A DNA stretch of 64,000 bases from Deltaproteobacteria bacterium (GTDB lineage: Bacteria; Desulfobacterota; Binatia; UBA1149; SPBQ01): contig JAJCZM010000007.1 in the NCBI GenBank assembly GCA_029262375.1, positions 186,001 through 250,000 of the forward strand, read 5' to 3'. The position numbers and the translations under genes are program-made. The number at the start of each line of letters is the position of its first letter. Position 1 is the stretch's first letter. The notes under the pieces were generated by a model, which saw nothing but the letters and a program-made list of their open reading frames with translations, did no database searches and was not told the origin of the DNA. Of this stretch, positions 26,749 through 34,526 are shown one piece after another.

Positions 26749-27618
26749 TCAGCGCGCGGAATCGCTCGGAGCCGGCGCAGTGACCTGTGTGCCAAGCAAC
26801 GCGTCAAACGCCCGATCGGGAAGCCAATTGCGCAGTCTCAGCATTACCCGAGCACCACGCGTGACCGGATAGCGAGTCTTCGGTCGTCGCGCCGTGATGG
26901 CCGTCTCGATCGCGCGCGCGACGTCGTCTGCGACTCCACCCATGACATCCGGTTTCCCCGCGTACATTCGGCGAATCGACGCAGCCAGAGCTCTGTTGAA
27001 CTCTGTGTAATCCGATCCGCTCTTCTCGCAAGCATCGACGCGCTCGGCGGCGGTGTCGCCGAACTTCGTCATGATGGCACCCGGCTCCACGACAATGACG
27101 TCGACGCCGAATTCTTTGACTTCGAAGCGCAACGCATCGCTAAGCGCTTCAACTCCGAACTTGGTCGCGTGGTAAAACGCCCCACCCGGCAAAACTACGC
27201 GACCTCCCACCGAGCTCAGATTAACGATTTTGCCCCAGCGTTGTTTGCGCATGCCGGGCAACACCAACTGGGTGAGTCGGATCAAACCGAACACGTTGGT
27301 CTCGAACTGGCGACGCACCTCATCCATGGCGACTTCTTCGAACGCCCCCTCCGACCCGTATCCGGCGTTGTTAATGAGAACACCGACCGCACCTTCCTCG
27401 CGTTCTATCTCGCCGACCGCAGCGCGTATCGAGTTCTCGTCGCAGACGTCGAGCGACAAGATGCGACAGCCGGCCGATTCTAGATCGGCGATGGACTCGA
27501 TCCTGCGGGCAGTGGCGTAGACGCGGAGACCCGCTGCGGCCAAGCGCAGGGCTGTGGCTCGGCCAATACCGGTTGAGCAACCGCTGATAAGGACACTCTT
27601 GGAAATTTCGTTCGGCAT
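26749..27618 (-). CDS. Short-chain dehydrogenase/reductase
   Basis: 289 residues. Rossmann-type NAD(P) enzyme with SGCSTGIGRATALRLAAAGL (glycine-rich cofactor motif), NNAGYGSEGAFEEV (NNAG) and IVNLSSVGGRVVLPGGAFYH, then ATKFGV with catalytic Ser, Tyr and Lys. The Y-x-x-x-K is seen as YHATK. PGAIMTKFGDTA follows. It resembles the broad 3-beta-hydroxysteroid/oxidoreductase group. GGGAGG six bases before ATG and a good TTGACA promoter are upstream. It is divergent from a TetR gene, which probably represses it. Confidence 0.93.
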   Translation of the reverse strand: MPNEISKSVLISGCSTGIGRATALRLAAAGLRVYATARRIESIADLESAGCRILSLDVCDENSIRAAVGEIEREEGAVGVLINNAGYGSEGAFEEVAMDEVRRQFETNVFGLIRLTQLVLPGMRKQRWGKIVNLSSVGGRVVLPGGAFYHATKFGVEALSDALRFEVKEFGVDVIVVEPGAIMTKFGDTAAERVDACEKSGSDYTEFNRALAASIRRMYAGKPDVMGGVADDVARAIETAITARRPKTRYPVTRGARVMLRLRNWLPDRAFDALLGTQVTAPAPSDSAR

Positions 27619-27642
27619 ACTGGCCTCCCTGAGATTGCCGGA

Positions 27643-27684
27643 ACTTTACAGATCGTTCAGATAGTGTCAACTTAGTACAGATCG
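27643..27684 (-). promoter_or_regulatory. SDR promoter with flanking TACAGATCG repeats
   Basis: Reading leftward, the -35 TTGACA (27665-27670, plus strand tgtcaa) and -10 TAAAGT (27643-27648) are separated by 16 bp. A direct repeat, TACAGATCG, occurs at 27647-27655 and 27676-27684, overlapping both ends of the promoter. It could be the TetR binding region. Confidence 0.55.
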
Positions 27685-27706
27685 AGAGCCCCGAATCGCT
27701 GCGCCC

Positions 27707-28333
27707 ATGACCACGTCCACCGACACACTAAGCCCACGGCAGGAATCAATTCTCGACGCAGCTCTCCTGTGTTTTGGCCGCTACGGATTCCGTCGCACCT
27801 CCATGGCCGACATCGCGAAGGAAGCGCAGATTTCACGCACGGCGCTCTATCAGCACTTCGGCAGCAAGCCGGACGTATTTCGCGCGCTGGCCGAGCACCT
27901 CTATCGGCAAGCGTTGGAACGCGCCGGCGCGGCGGCGGCTTCCGAAGCGAGTGTCACGGAGCGACTGTACGGCGTCTTAGATGCGAAGATGGGTTTCTTC
28001 TACGAAATCCTCCACGCGTCTACACACGCCGGCGAGATACTCGACGACAACAACCGCCTCTGCGGTGCCGCCAGCGCGCAGGCCGGCAAGAAGTATCTTG
28101 CAGTGCTCGCTCGCGTCGTCCGCGACGCGGAGCGAGCGGGCGAGTTCAATCCAGCGAGCGTGGGCCTGTCGGCCGATGAGACCGCAGAGTACTTTCTTCG
28201 CTGCGCCGAAGGATTGACGGGCAAGCCGGGCGCATACCCGAAGCCCGACGAGTATCGCGCTCATCTGAAGCGCCTGGTTGACGGATTGGTGGCCGGTTTC
28301 GGGGCAAAGAAAATCGTCGCCGGTCGGCGCTAG
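27707..28333 (+). CDS. TetR/AcrR-family transcriptional regulator
   Basis: 208 residues. The N-terminal helix-turn-helix shows ESILDAALLCFGRYGFRRTS, then MADIAKEAQISRTALYQHFG, a textbook TetR DNA-binding domain. The helical C-domain has HASTHAGEILDDNNRLC and SADETAEYFLRCAEGLTGKP. It is divergent from the SDR gene with an 88-bp shared promoter region and probably controls it and itself. It is followed 14 bp later by the convergent end of the alpha/beta hydrolase gene. The ligand is unknown. Confidence 0.93.
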   Translation: MTTSTDTLSPRQESILDAALLCFGRYGFRRTSMADIAKEAQISRTALYQHFGSKPDVFRALAEHLYRQALERAGAAAASEASVTERLYGVLDAKMGFFYEILHASTHAGEILDDNNRLCGAASAQAGKKYLAVLARVVRDAERAGEFNPASVGLSADETAEYFLRCAEGLTGKPGAYPKPDEYRAHLKRLVDGLVAGFGAKKIVAGRR

Positions 28334-28347
28334 GCCCCACCGGCGAT

Positions 28348-29238
28348 TCAGAAGCAGCCATACCAAGGAACGAGCGACGACGGATTCCCCCACCCCTTGT
28401 GGCAGCATTCCAGTGCCGAGCGCATCATGCTGACGTGGGCGGTAGGCGCCAGATGGCGTAGAAAATCTCTCACGATGGACACGACACGATCGCCGCGCTC
28501 GAGGGTCAGCAGGTGCGCGCTGGCGACCAGCGCAAACTGGGCCCCGGATATCAGCTGCGCTGTCTCTCGAACCAACGCGGGGTGAGCGAGAAGGTCTTCA
28601 TTGCCGGCGATGCATAGTGTCGGCATATCAAGCTCGGCGAGTTGCGCTGACGTATCGTGCTCCATGCAGAACTCGATCTGGTTGAGATATGCATGTCTGA
28701 CAGGAGGATTCTGGCTGTAGAAGTCGTCCAGACCGGATGCGAGTGACGGGTCGCGCTCCAACATCCCCGGCGACGTGAGAAACAGTATCGCCAGCGCAGC
28801 CTGCGCATTGATTCCTTGAGTCTCTATACAGTCGCGGCGAACGGCGAAGAGCCGCCGCACCCACTCGTCTGCGCGGGCGTAGGTCGCTATCAGAATGAGT
28901 GAGTCAACGCGTTCGGGGTGACGGACGGCGACGTGTTGCGCGATCATGCCGCCCATCGAGAGACCCATGATGTGTGCGCGTTCGATTCCCACGGCGTCGA
29001 GTACCGCGATGACATCGTCATTGACGATCTCACCCGTGTAACGCTCGCGCGGCGCGTCGCTGCGTCCCGACCCGCGTGGATCGATCATAATCAGTCGGAA
29101 ATCTTGCTTCATCTCGGCAGCGGCGCCCGCCCAGGTCGCACTCGACATGCCGAGACCGGGGAGAAGAACGACGGCTTGGTCGCCGCTTCCGACCTCTTCG
29201 TAGAAGATTCGCGTACCCGCGTTATCGGTGAACGGCAT
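28348..29238 (-). CDS. Alpha/beta hydrolase
   Basis: 296 residues from ATG 29236-29238. The nucleophile elbow GLSMGGM (G-x-S-x-G), oxyanion region LLPGLGMSSATW and DPRGSGRSDAPRE are seen, with a catalytic Asp in AGNEDLLAHP and His near SAHLLTLERG. It resembles 3-oxoadipate enol-lactonase and C-C hydrolases, so a ring-cleavage or ester/lactone step is plausible. It is the last gene of the five-gene operon beginning at 32091, starting two bases after the bicupin stop. The last 25 residues form an unusual Cys/Trp-rich tail. Confidence 0.9.
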   Translation of the reverse strand: MPFTDNAGTRIFYEEVGSGDQAVVLLPGLGMSSATWAGAAAEMKQDFRLIMIDPRGSGRSDAPRERYTGEIVNDDVIAVLDAVGIERAHIMGLSMGGMIAQHVAVRHPERVDSLILIATYARADEWVRRLFAVRRDCIETQGINAQAALAILFLTSPGMLERDPSLASGLDDFYSQNPPVRHAYLNQIEFCMEHDTSAQLAELDMPTLCIAGNEDLLAHPALVRETAQLISGAQFALVASAHLLTLERGDRVVSIVRDFLRHLAPTAHVSMMRSALECCHKGWGNPSSLVPWYGCF

Positions 29239-29240
29239 TG

Positions 29241-30107
29241 TCAGGCCGGTCTTGCCGCGGCCGCGGGGGCCACCGCGACACGCAAGAACTGGAGCGCTTC
29301 GGTTCCGGCGTTGACGATGCGATGCGAGGCACACGATCCATCGTAGAACGTAGTGCCGTGTGCGACGTCGAACTCGGAATCTCCAACGACGATCGACCCT
29401 GTGCCTGCCAGAACGTGGAGCAGTTCTCCACCGCCCGATGCGCAACCAACCGATTCGACGCCGGCGTCGAGCGTGCAGAGTTCCATCGCGAACAAGCCAT
29501 CCGTGACCGAAGTCGTCTGTACCTTCGAAACGCGCCGGTCGCCCGCTAGCGACTCCTGAGTGTCGCCCTCTTCGGGGGCGATGAGGAAGGCAGGCCCGGC
29601 GATTGGAGGCGAATCGTTCTCACCCACCGGAGGGCTGAAGCGCACCTGTGTGAGAATCTCCCCGAAGTTGTCTGGGTATTCGACAGTGGTTGGTACTTCG
29701 TCACCGGGGCTGCGAGGCGTGCCCATTCCCGCCAAGAAATCTTCGAGTCCCGGCGGGGTGATGAAGAACAACACTTCGAGATCTTCCTCACCGTCGTTGA
29801 TGAGCGTGTGCAAGACCTGACGGCCGGCCACGACTGTGGCGCCCTTGGAGATCTCATGCGAGTGCCCGTCGACGATGGCGCGCCCACTACCGTGGCGCAC
29901 GTAGAGCATCTCCTCGTTGCGCTCGTGGGCATGCTCGGGGATCGCGCCACCGGGCGGCACAACCTGTATCCCGAAGGCGAACAGATTCGACAGACTGTTG
30001 TGCGGAGACACCTTTACCGTGACGTAGCCTCCCGTGGGTTCGGGCTGCCAGTAGGAAGCACCGTCGTTTTCGTGCAGACAGAGAAGCGTTTGTGGCGAGA
30101 TACTCAT
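29241..30107 (-). CDS. Bicupin domain protein
   Basis: 288 residues from ATG 30105-30107, with AAGGAGG eight bases upstream. That site lies inside the end of the ridA-like gene and the start overlaps its stop as ATGA. The N-terminal cupin has GGAIPEHAHERNEEMLYVRH (H-x-H-x4-E metal motif), followed by GRQVLHTLIND. The C-terminal cupin has GCASGGGELLHVLAGTGSIV and ASHRIVNAG, with weaker metal-binding residues. A dioxygenase or isomerase acting on an aromatic or sugar intermediate is possible. The operon also has RidA and hydrolase genes. Confidence 0.88.
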   Translation of the reverse strand: MSISPQTLLCLHENDGASYWQPEPTGGYVTVKVSPHNSLSNLFAFGIQVVPPGGAIPEHAHERNEEMLYVRHGSGRAIVDGHSHEISKGATVVAGRQVLHTLINDGEEDLEVLFFITPPGLEDFLAGMGTPRSPGDEVPTTVEYPDNFGEILTQVRFSPPVGENDSPPIAGPAFLIAPEEGDTQESLAGDRRVSKVQTTSVTDGLFAMELCTLDAGVESVGCASGGGELLHVLAGTGSIVVGDSEFDVAHGTTFYDGSCASHRIVNAGTEALQFLRVAVAPAAAARPA

Positions 30108-30520
30108 CTCGGACCTCCTTCCTGATTCCCACGGACTGCGATCGCTTGAATCTCCACGAGCAGTTGCGGGGCAACGAGATCGGCCCGCACGGTCGCTCGT
30201 GCGGGCGCGTGGCCGTCGAAGCATTCGCGATATACGCGATCGAATTCGGCATAGTCGTCGAATGTCTTCAAGTAGACGGTCGTCGATACGACAAGTGACA
30301 GACTCGAGCCGGCCGTTTCAAGCAACGCCTGAATGTTCGCGATCGTCTGCCGAGTCTGAGCCGCGACGTCGCCGGGCTCGGGGATCGATAGATCGGCTGC
30401 AACGCCGGTCTGTCCCGCGACGAAGACAAGATCACCTGCCACCGTTCCTTGCGAGTATCCGCCCATGGGCGTCATCAGCGAATCGGGATTGAGCGTCTGA
30501 ATGTTCACACTGGCTACACT
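30104..30520 (-). CDS. RidA/YjgF family protein
   Basis: 138 residues from GTG 30518-30520, with GGAGG nine bases upstream. RidA proteins hydrolyse reactive enamines/imines, and relatives in catabolic operons act on other enol-type intermediates. Visible motifs are GGYSQGTVAGDLVFVAGQTG and QTRQTIANIQALLETAGSSL, ending ARATVRADLVAPQLLVEIQA, where the conserved Arg and Glu are seen. It is coupled to the bicupin gene by ATGA. A pathway-specific enamine deaminase or ring-opening helper is inferred from context. Confidence 0.9.
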   Translation of the reverse strand, partial: SVASVNIQTLNPDSLMTPMGGYSQGTVAGDLVFVAGQTGVAADLSIPEPGDVAAQTRQTIANIQALLETAGSSLSLVVSTTVYLKTFDDYAEFDRVYRECFDGHAPARATVRADLVAPQLLVEIQAIAVRGNQEGGPR

Positions 30521-30568
30521 CACTTCTTCGAGCCTCCATCTGTTTTGCGTTGGCACCCGGCGAGGGCG

Positions 30569-31021
30569 CTAGTCCATGGATATATCCACGCTCAGTGAAT
30601 CGCTGGACAACACGACCTTGGCGTCTTCAAAATCCGGCAGGCCCAAGGTGGCACGAGCGCCATTGGAGAAACCGACCGCTTCCTTTGGGATGCCAAGGAA
30701 GTTCGTATCGAGTTTGTCGTTGCCGTTCGCATCGTGGAACACCTTGACGGCGTACTCACCGAACGGCAGCGCGAGGGATTGCACCCTCGCGACGCCGTCA
30801 TGGAGTTCACCGCGCAGGGTAGCAACCAGGCCTTCGTCGTTCTTGAATCCAGTACCAGTGTTGGCGATTGCGATACGCGCAGATCCTTCGTCGCTCTCAA
30901 AGCCGGTAATGGTCAACCGCAGTACTCCTACGGCAGGCTCCGGCTGAGCGCTGGAAATGGAAACGCCCAGCAGCATACAAAGCGCAATGGCAGCGGCATT
31001 CGACGACCATAGGTGATTCAT
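30569..31021 (-). CDS. DUF2141 exported protein
   Basis: 150 residues. The signal peptide AAAIALCMLLGVSISSAQ is followed by the DUF2141 domain: LRLTITGFESDEGSARIAIA, FKNDEGLVATLRGELHDG and LPFGEYAVKVFHDANGNDKL, then DTNFLGIPKEAVGFSNGA. The latter (FHDxNxNxKxDTxxxGxPxE) is the family signature. The family is periplasmic with unknown function. It overlaps the upstream oxidoreductase gene by ATGA and precedes ridA by 48 bp. An exported member within a catabolic operon is odd and may bind the substrate. Confidence 0.9.
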   Translation of the reverse strand: MNHLWSSNAAAIALCMLLGVSISSAQPEPAVGVLRLTITGFESDEGSARIAIANTGTGFKNDEGLVATLRGELHDGVARVQSLALPFGEYAVKVFHDANGNDKLDTNFLGIPKEAVGFSNGARATLGLPDFEDAKVVLSSDSLSVDISMD

Positions 31022-32091
31022 CGCAGGCCTCCTTCGCTGACACGGGCCACAGGCTCCGCCGAGCCATGAACGAGCGGCTCATTGCATATGAGAACGATCT
31101 TGCCCGTAGCCTCCGCACCTTCGAGCAACTCGTGTGCCTGAGCGATTTCGGCCAGCGGCAGGGTGGTCGCAACAACCGGGGCGATCTTTCGCGCGGCCAG
31201 CAGACCGAGCACTTCTTCGAGATCACTGCGGAAGAGGTCTGGGCGGGCCGCCTTCTCTTTTTCGATACTGTAGAACTTCGCACGCCGCCCATCGGGAACG
31301 AGCTTCACTCCACTCACGAGCGCCATCGTCCCTGCGAGCGTCGGTATGGATGCGCGCTCGTCGTGTATCGCACAATGCATCCCGAAAGCGACGACCGTAC
31401 CGCCTGAGCGCAGACAGCGGTACGATTGCCAAAGGTTGCGACCGCCGATGCCGTCAAAGACCGCGTCGACACCTGCCGGAACGTGTTCGAGTATTCGCCG
31501 GCGAACGTTCTCCGACTGGTAATCGATAGGCGTCGCACCGAGCCGGCGCACGGTGTTGTGCTTCGGCTTGGACGCCGTCCCATACACTTGGAGGTTGGCG
31601 AGGGCCGCCAATTGCAGCAATGCGGTACCTACACCGCCGGCGGCGCCGTGTACGAGAATCGACTGTCCGGGTTTCACATCGGCCATCCGATGGAGCAGTT
31701 GATAAGCCGTTACGTAGTTCAGCGCGATACCGGCCGCGTCGAGAGGGGCTACTCCATCGGGCAGAGCGACGACGTCGTCGGCTTGAAGATTGATGTACTG
31801 AGCGTTGCCACCACGCACGGTCAGCGCGACGACCGGTTGATTGATCGCGTAGTTTTGTACGCCGTCACCTAGCGCGTCTATCGTCCCCGCCACCTCGTAG
31901 CCGGGGATGAAAGGTGGCTTCGGCGTGCCAGGGTAGCTGCCGTAACGCATCATCACGTCGGCGAACGCGACCCCGGATGCTTCGACGCGGATCCTCACCT
32001 CTCCCGGACCAGGATCGGGGAGTTCGGATTCTTCGACTTGGAGTACGCGCGGTCCTCCTATTGCGGTCACCAGTGCGTGTTCGTATCTCAT
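31018..32091 (-). CDS. Zinc-free quinone oxidoreductase-like MDR dehydrogenase
   Basis: 357 residues. The medium-chain dehydrogenase/reductase fold has LPDPGPGEVRIRVEASGVAF at the N-terminal GroES-like domain and PGYEVAGTIDALGDGVQNYA. The NADPH-binding motif is SILVHGAAGGVGTALLQLAA. It lacks the Cys/His catalytic zinc cluster and resembles the VAT-1/quinone oxidoreductase branch that reduces alpha,beta-unsaturated ketones or quinones. It is the first gene of the five-gene operon, preceded by GAGGAG nine bases before ATG, and divergent from a MarR gene across an AT-rich regulatory region. Confidence 0.9.
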   Translation of the reverse strand: MRYEHALVTAIGGPRVLQVEESELPDPGPGEVRIRVEASGVAFADVMMRYGSYPGTPKPPFIPGYEVAGTIDALGDGVQNYAINQPVVALTVRGGNAQYINLQADDVVALPDGVAPLDAAGIALNYVTAYQLLHRMADVKPGQSILVHGAAGGVGTALLQLAALANLQVYGTASKPKHNTVRRLGATPIDYQSENVRRRILEHVPAGVDAVFDGIGGRNLWQSYRCLRSGGTVVAFGMHCAIHDERASIPTLAGTMALVSGVKLVPDGRRAKFYSIEKEKAARPDLFRSDLEEVLGLLAARKIAPVVATTLPLAEIAQAHELLEGAEATGKIVLICNEPLVHGSAEPVARVSEGGLR

Positions 32092-32146
32092 GAGCTCTAC
32101 TCCTCGCGGCGTGTGCAGCGACCCTACTGGGAAACAATCTCTCTAG

Positions 32147-32187
32147 CAAGTAACTTTCAAGATAGATTTATTCAAGTGAGATATAAT
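32147..32187 (+). promoter_or_regulatory. MarR promoter: TATAAT with CAAGW repeats
   Basis: A perfect -10 box, TATAAT (32182-32187), ends seven bases before the marR ATG at 32195, so the transcript would begin at or next to the start codon. Three CAAGT/CAAGA elements (32147, 32158, 32173) lie upstream in AT-rich DNA and are candidate MarR-binding half sites. Confidence 0.5.
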
Positions 32188-32194
32188 CCTCCGT

Positions 32195-32716
32195 ATGAAT
32201 GAGGACACATTCGCTTTGGTCATTGAGGACTGGGCCCGCGAGCGCCCCGATTTATCGACGTGGCCGATCGCAATCATCGGGCGCCTGCATCTACTGGGGC
32301 GCCTGGTCGATGGCTTCTACGAGTCGAGTTTCGCGCCTTTCGGCCTGCGATCGGGAGACTTCTTCGTCCTTTCGGAGCTTCGCCGGGCCGGCTCACCCTA
32401 CCGGCTCACTCCAACCGATCTGTGTAGAGTTCTCGTGCGCTCGTCAGGCGGCATGACCAAGCAGCTCGACCAACTGGAATCGGCCGGCTGGATCGTACGC
32501 GAGCGTGATGCGAACGACCGCCGGTCGTTGTGGGTGCGACTTACCGAAACGGGCTCGACTCTCATCGACAGTGCACTGACCGAACATATCGAAAATGAGC
32601 AGCGGCTTCTGGCCTATCTTTCGGAGTCCGACAAGGACGAGATTCCTGCGCAACTTGCCTCGTTGGTCCGTGCCTTACGCGACTTCGGCGACGAGCCGGC
32701 CCGGCGCAAACGTTGA
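32195..32716 (+). CDS. MarR-family transcriptional regulator
   Basis: 173 residues. The winged helix has FVLSELRRAGSPYRLTPTDL, CRVLVRSSGGMTKQLDQLES, then AGWIVRERDANDRRSLWVRL, the canonical MarR wing with the D-x-R-x-x-x-V signature. N- and C-terminal helices form the dimer interface. It is divergent from the five-gene operon and likely represses it in the absence of a phenolic or aromatic ligand. The mRNA appears leaderless (see promoter). Confidence 0.93.
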   Translation: MNEDTFALVIEDWARERPDLSTWPIAIIGRLHLLGRLVDGFYESSFAPFGLRSGDFFVLSELRRAGSPYRLTPTDLCRVLVRSSGGMTKQLDQLESAGWIVRERDANDRRSLWVRLTETGSTLIDSALTEHIENEQRLLAYLSESDKDEIPAQLASLVRALRDFGDEPARRKR

Positions 32717-32943
32717 CTTGTAGTCGATTGAAGCGCTCGTCGACATGAACGGAATGCGCTTTCGGATGACCGACGAGCGTCGTGAATCCGGCCGCACATT
32801 CGCTTCTTCGTGAACCGCGAACGCGGAGGCTAGCGAGACGCCGCGCCTACGGAGTCGCCGTGTGTTCGGCTCTGGGGACAACTCCATTTCCGGGGTAGGC
32901 AGCTGCCCCCAAATCGCATCGGATCATGCTGGACGCCATAAAC

Positions 32944-32975
32944 GCGAAAACCCGCTGTTTCCAACGGGTTTTCGC
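32944..32975. terminator. Bidirectional terminator-like hairpin
   Basis: A perfect 11-bp stem, GCGAAAACCCG and CGGGTTTTCGC, has a 10-base loop. The AAAACCCG/CGGGTTTT arrangement supplies a U-tract on either strand. It lies just left of the ssrA-derived direct repeat. Confidence 0.6.
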
Positions 32976-32993
32976 ACTTCTTCGGTCTGTATC

Positions 32994-33013
32994 GGAGGCG
33001 GGGGGAATCGAAC
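32994..33013. repeat. tmRNA 3'-end fragment, candidate att site (left)
   Basis: Twenty bases identical to 40043-40062 within the ssrA 3' end (T-arm to acceptor stem). The 3' ends of ssrA and tRNA genes are standard integrase targets, so this is read as an attachment-site duplicate. Confidence 0.7.
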
Positions 33014-33186
33014 AGCGCCTCGTTACCCCTGGTTTTGCAGCGTCTCCGCTGATGTCGCTACTTGGGTTGCCCCCAAAGTTGCCGCCAGACCGCTGCGGCC
33101 GCGGCCGCCAAAGCGGCCGTGGCGCGGCGGGCAACAGGGCCACCAGCATGTTCTTGCCCCCAGCGGGATCAACGCGTAGCCTGATA

Positions 33187-33405
33187 ATGGAAACGCCAAC
33201 CGTAAGCATCAAGGCCCACTTCGATGGAAAGCAAATCCTGCTCGACGAGCCGGTCGCAATACCCGCGAACTCCCCGTTGATAGTTACCGTACTCCCCGTA
33301 GAAGCAGCAATGGATCGCGACTCGCAAGCGATCGCGAAACAGGCCCTGTCCGAGGCATACGGCGACGACGAACCGGAATACTCTAACGCCGATCTGACGC
33401 GGTGA
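33187..33405 (+). CDS. Antitoxin-like protein of MazEF/PemIK-type module, copy 1
   Basis: 72 residues, METPTVSIKAHFDGKQILLD then EPVAIPANSPLIVTVLPVEA. The beta-rich N-terminus (VSIKAHFDGKQILLDEPVAI) resembles the DUF104/antitoxin fold that precedes PemK/MazF-like toxins, and the acidic C-terminus YGDDEPEYSNADLTR would contact the toxin. It overlaps the downstream toxin gene by 4 bp (GTGA). A near-identical copy lies at 37277-37495. It has no clear Shine-Dalgarno site. Confidence 0.65.
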   Translation: METPTVSIKAHFDGKQILLDEPVAIPANSPLIVTVLPVEAAMDRDSQAIAKQALSEAYGDDEPEYSNADLTR

Positions 33406-33752
33406 AAGATGGCGACATCGCCGTGACGCCTTCGGCTCAAGCCGACGGCCGTACGAAGAATCGACCTGCCGGCGTTCTATGAACCATGTCGCCGCACAAC
33501 GACCTTTTGGTCTGTGGTGTGAGCACCCAGCTTCACCATGAAGTCTCCGGATTCGACGAGGTCGTTGGCGAGGGTGATACGGACTTCCGGGCGAGCGGCT
33601 TGAAGGCGGCGTCGCTAGTCCGCCTCGGGTTTCTTGGCGTTCTCCCCGCAGCCAGCTTCGTCGGCGCAATCGGTTCGATCAGTGCCGAACGACATCGCCG
33701 CCTTCTGGAGCGACTCGCGGATCATCTGACCAGCGGCATCGACGCGCCGTAG
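33402..33752 (+). pseudogene. PemK/MazF-family endoribonuclease toxin interrupted by in-frame TGA
   Basis: The frame starting GTG 33402 reads VKDGDIAVTPSAQADGRTKN, RPAGVL, then TGA (33480-33482). It continues in the same frame with TMSPHNDLLVCGVSTQLHHE, VRLGFLGVLPAAS and IGSISAERHRRLLERLADHL. The K-x-GDI start, T-K-x-RPA-x-VL and distal I-G-x-I-S motifs are those of MazF/PemK ribonucleases that cleave mRNA. The TGA fits a C-to-T change from CGA (Arg). The remainder shows no further disruption, so inactivation looks recent. Unless TGA is read through, the toxin is dead. Confidence 0.8.
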
Positions 33753-33853
33753 CTTGCGGCCACTTTCGGCCGCCATCTGAGACTGACGCCATCTCCTCGC
33801 TGGCACGCATCCATCTGCTCCGGACCCAGTGCTCGGCAACTTCGCCCCAAAGC

Positions 33854-34526
33854 CTATCGCGTGCTCGACCCCATTGTCGCGAAGACTCTGTTCTGAGGAT
33901 CTACGATCTTTACGCTGAGCACTTCCAACGAAGTACAACCGGGGAGAAACCGCGGTGGAAAAAAGGGCAGCTGGTTAAGAAGCATGTGCGTGTCGGCACC
34001 CGCCTTCATCCTGCCCTTCTTGGCCGGCGCGAACGTCACCTGCGCAGGGAAATCAATGACGGTCTGATCACCATTCGCAGAATCCTGCCATGTGGCGCGG
34101 TAGAGCATATTCAGCGTCCACCCCGAGCCTTCGATCAGAGTAGTACCGTCCGCAGCGGTAATCCCGCTGCACCTGGCCTTCCAAGTAAAGTTGGAGCAGT
34201 CCTCGGGACCACCAAGGCCACACGGCGACTCCCACTTGTGGCTCCCTTGAACGGAACACTTGCCCTTGTCGCTGAACAAGAAGTCGGAGTATGGCGTCGG
34301 CGGGGTGCATCCGGGCGTTCCGGATGCCGCTGCGGTGTTGGGTGATGGAAACGTGATCCCCGTACCGCACGGTGCATACGCCCGGACCATATCGGTTTTG
34401 TAACCACGCTCTGCTAGGAGCGTCGAAATCGCACTGCGCGCTTAGCATCGCCGGCGAACACAGAAAGAGGAATGCGCCACCCAATAGCCGCACGGCCGTT
34501 GTCGATGGTGGCCTCACTGTCTTCAC
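33854..34526 (-). pseudogene. Secreted Cys-rich family protein, copy C (frameshifted)
   Basis: A signal peptide from GTG 34524-34526 (VRLLGGAFLFLCSPAMLSAQ) leads into CDFDAPSRA, where the frame breaks near 34415-34425. The rest of the family domain (MVRAYAPCGTGITFPSPNTA to ATMGSSTR) continues in another frame to 33854. Alignment with copies A and B places a 2-bp loss, or 1-bp gain, around the A-R-G-x-K segment. The GTG overlaps the stop of copy B as GTGA. Downstream codons remain clean, so a sequencing error cannot be excluded. Confidence 0.7.

Larger units (their letters stand above)
32717..33186. other. Left boundary region of ssrA-derived elements
   Basis: 470 bp without an intact gene. 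It holds a strong hairpin (32944-32975), a 20-bp copy of the tmRNA 3' end (32994-33013), and a repeat segment shared with 37116-37276. No promoter for the following antitoxin gene is obvious. Confidence 0.6.

Noticed and set aside
32990..33014. tRNA gene suggested by the GGGGGGAATCGAAC T-arm-like sequence at 33.0 and 37.1 kb
   Set aside because: No acceptor, D or anticodon arms accompany it. The sequence is a fragment of the ssrA 3' end.
33480..33482. TGA in the toxin frame as a selenocysteine codon
   Set aside because: No downstream SECIS-like hairpin is evident, the family has no Sec members I know of, and a single CGA to TGA change explains it simply.
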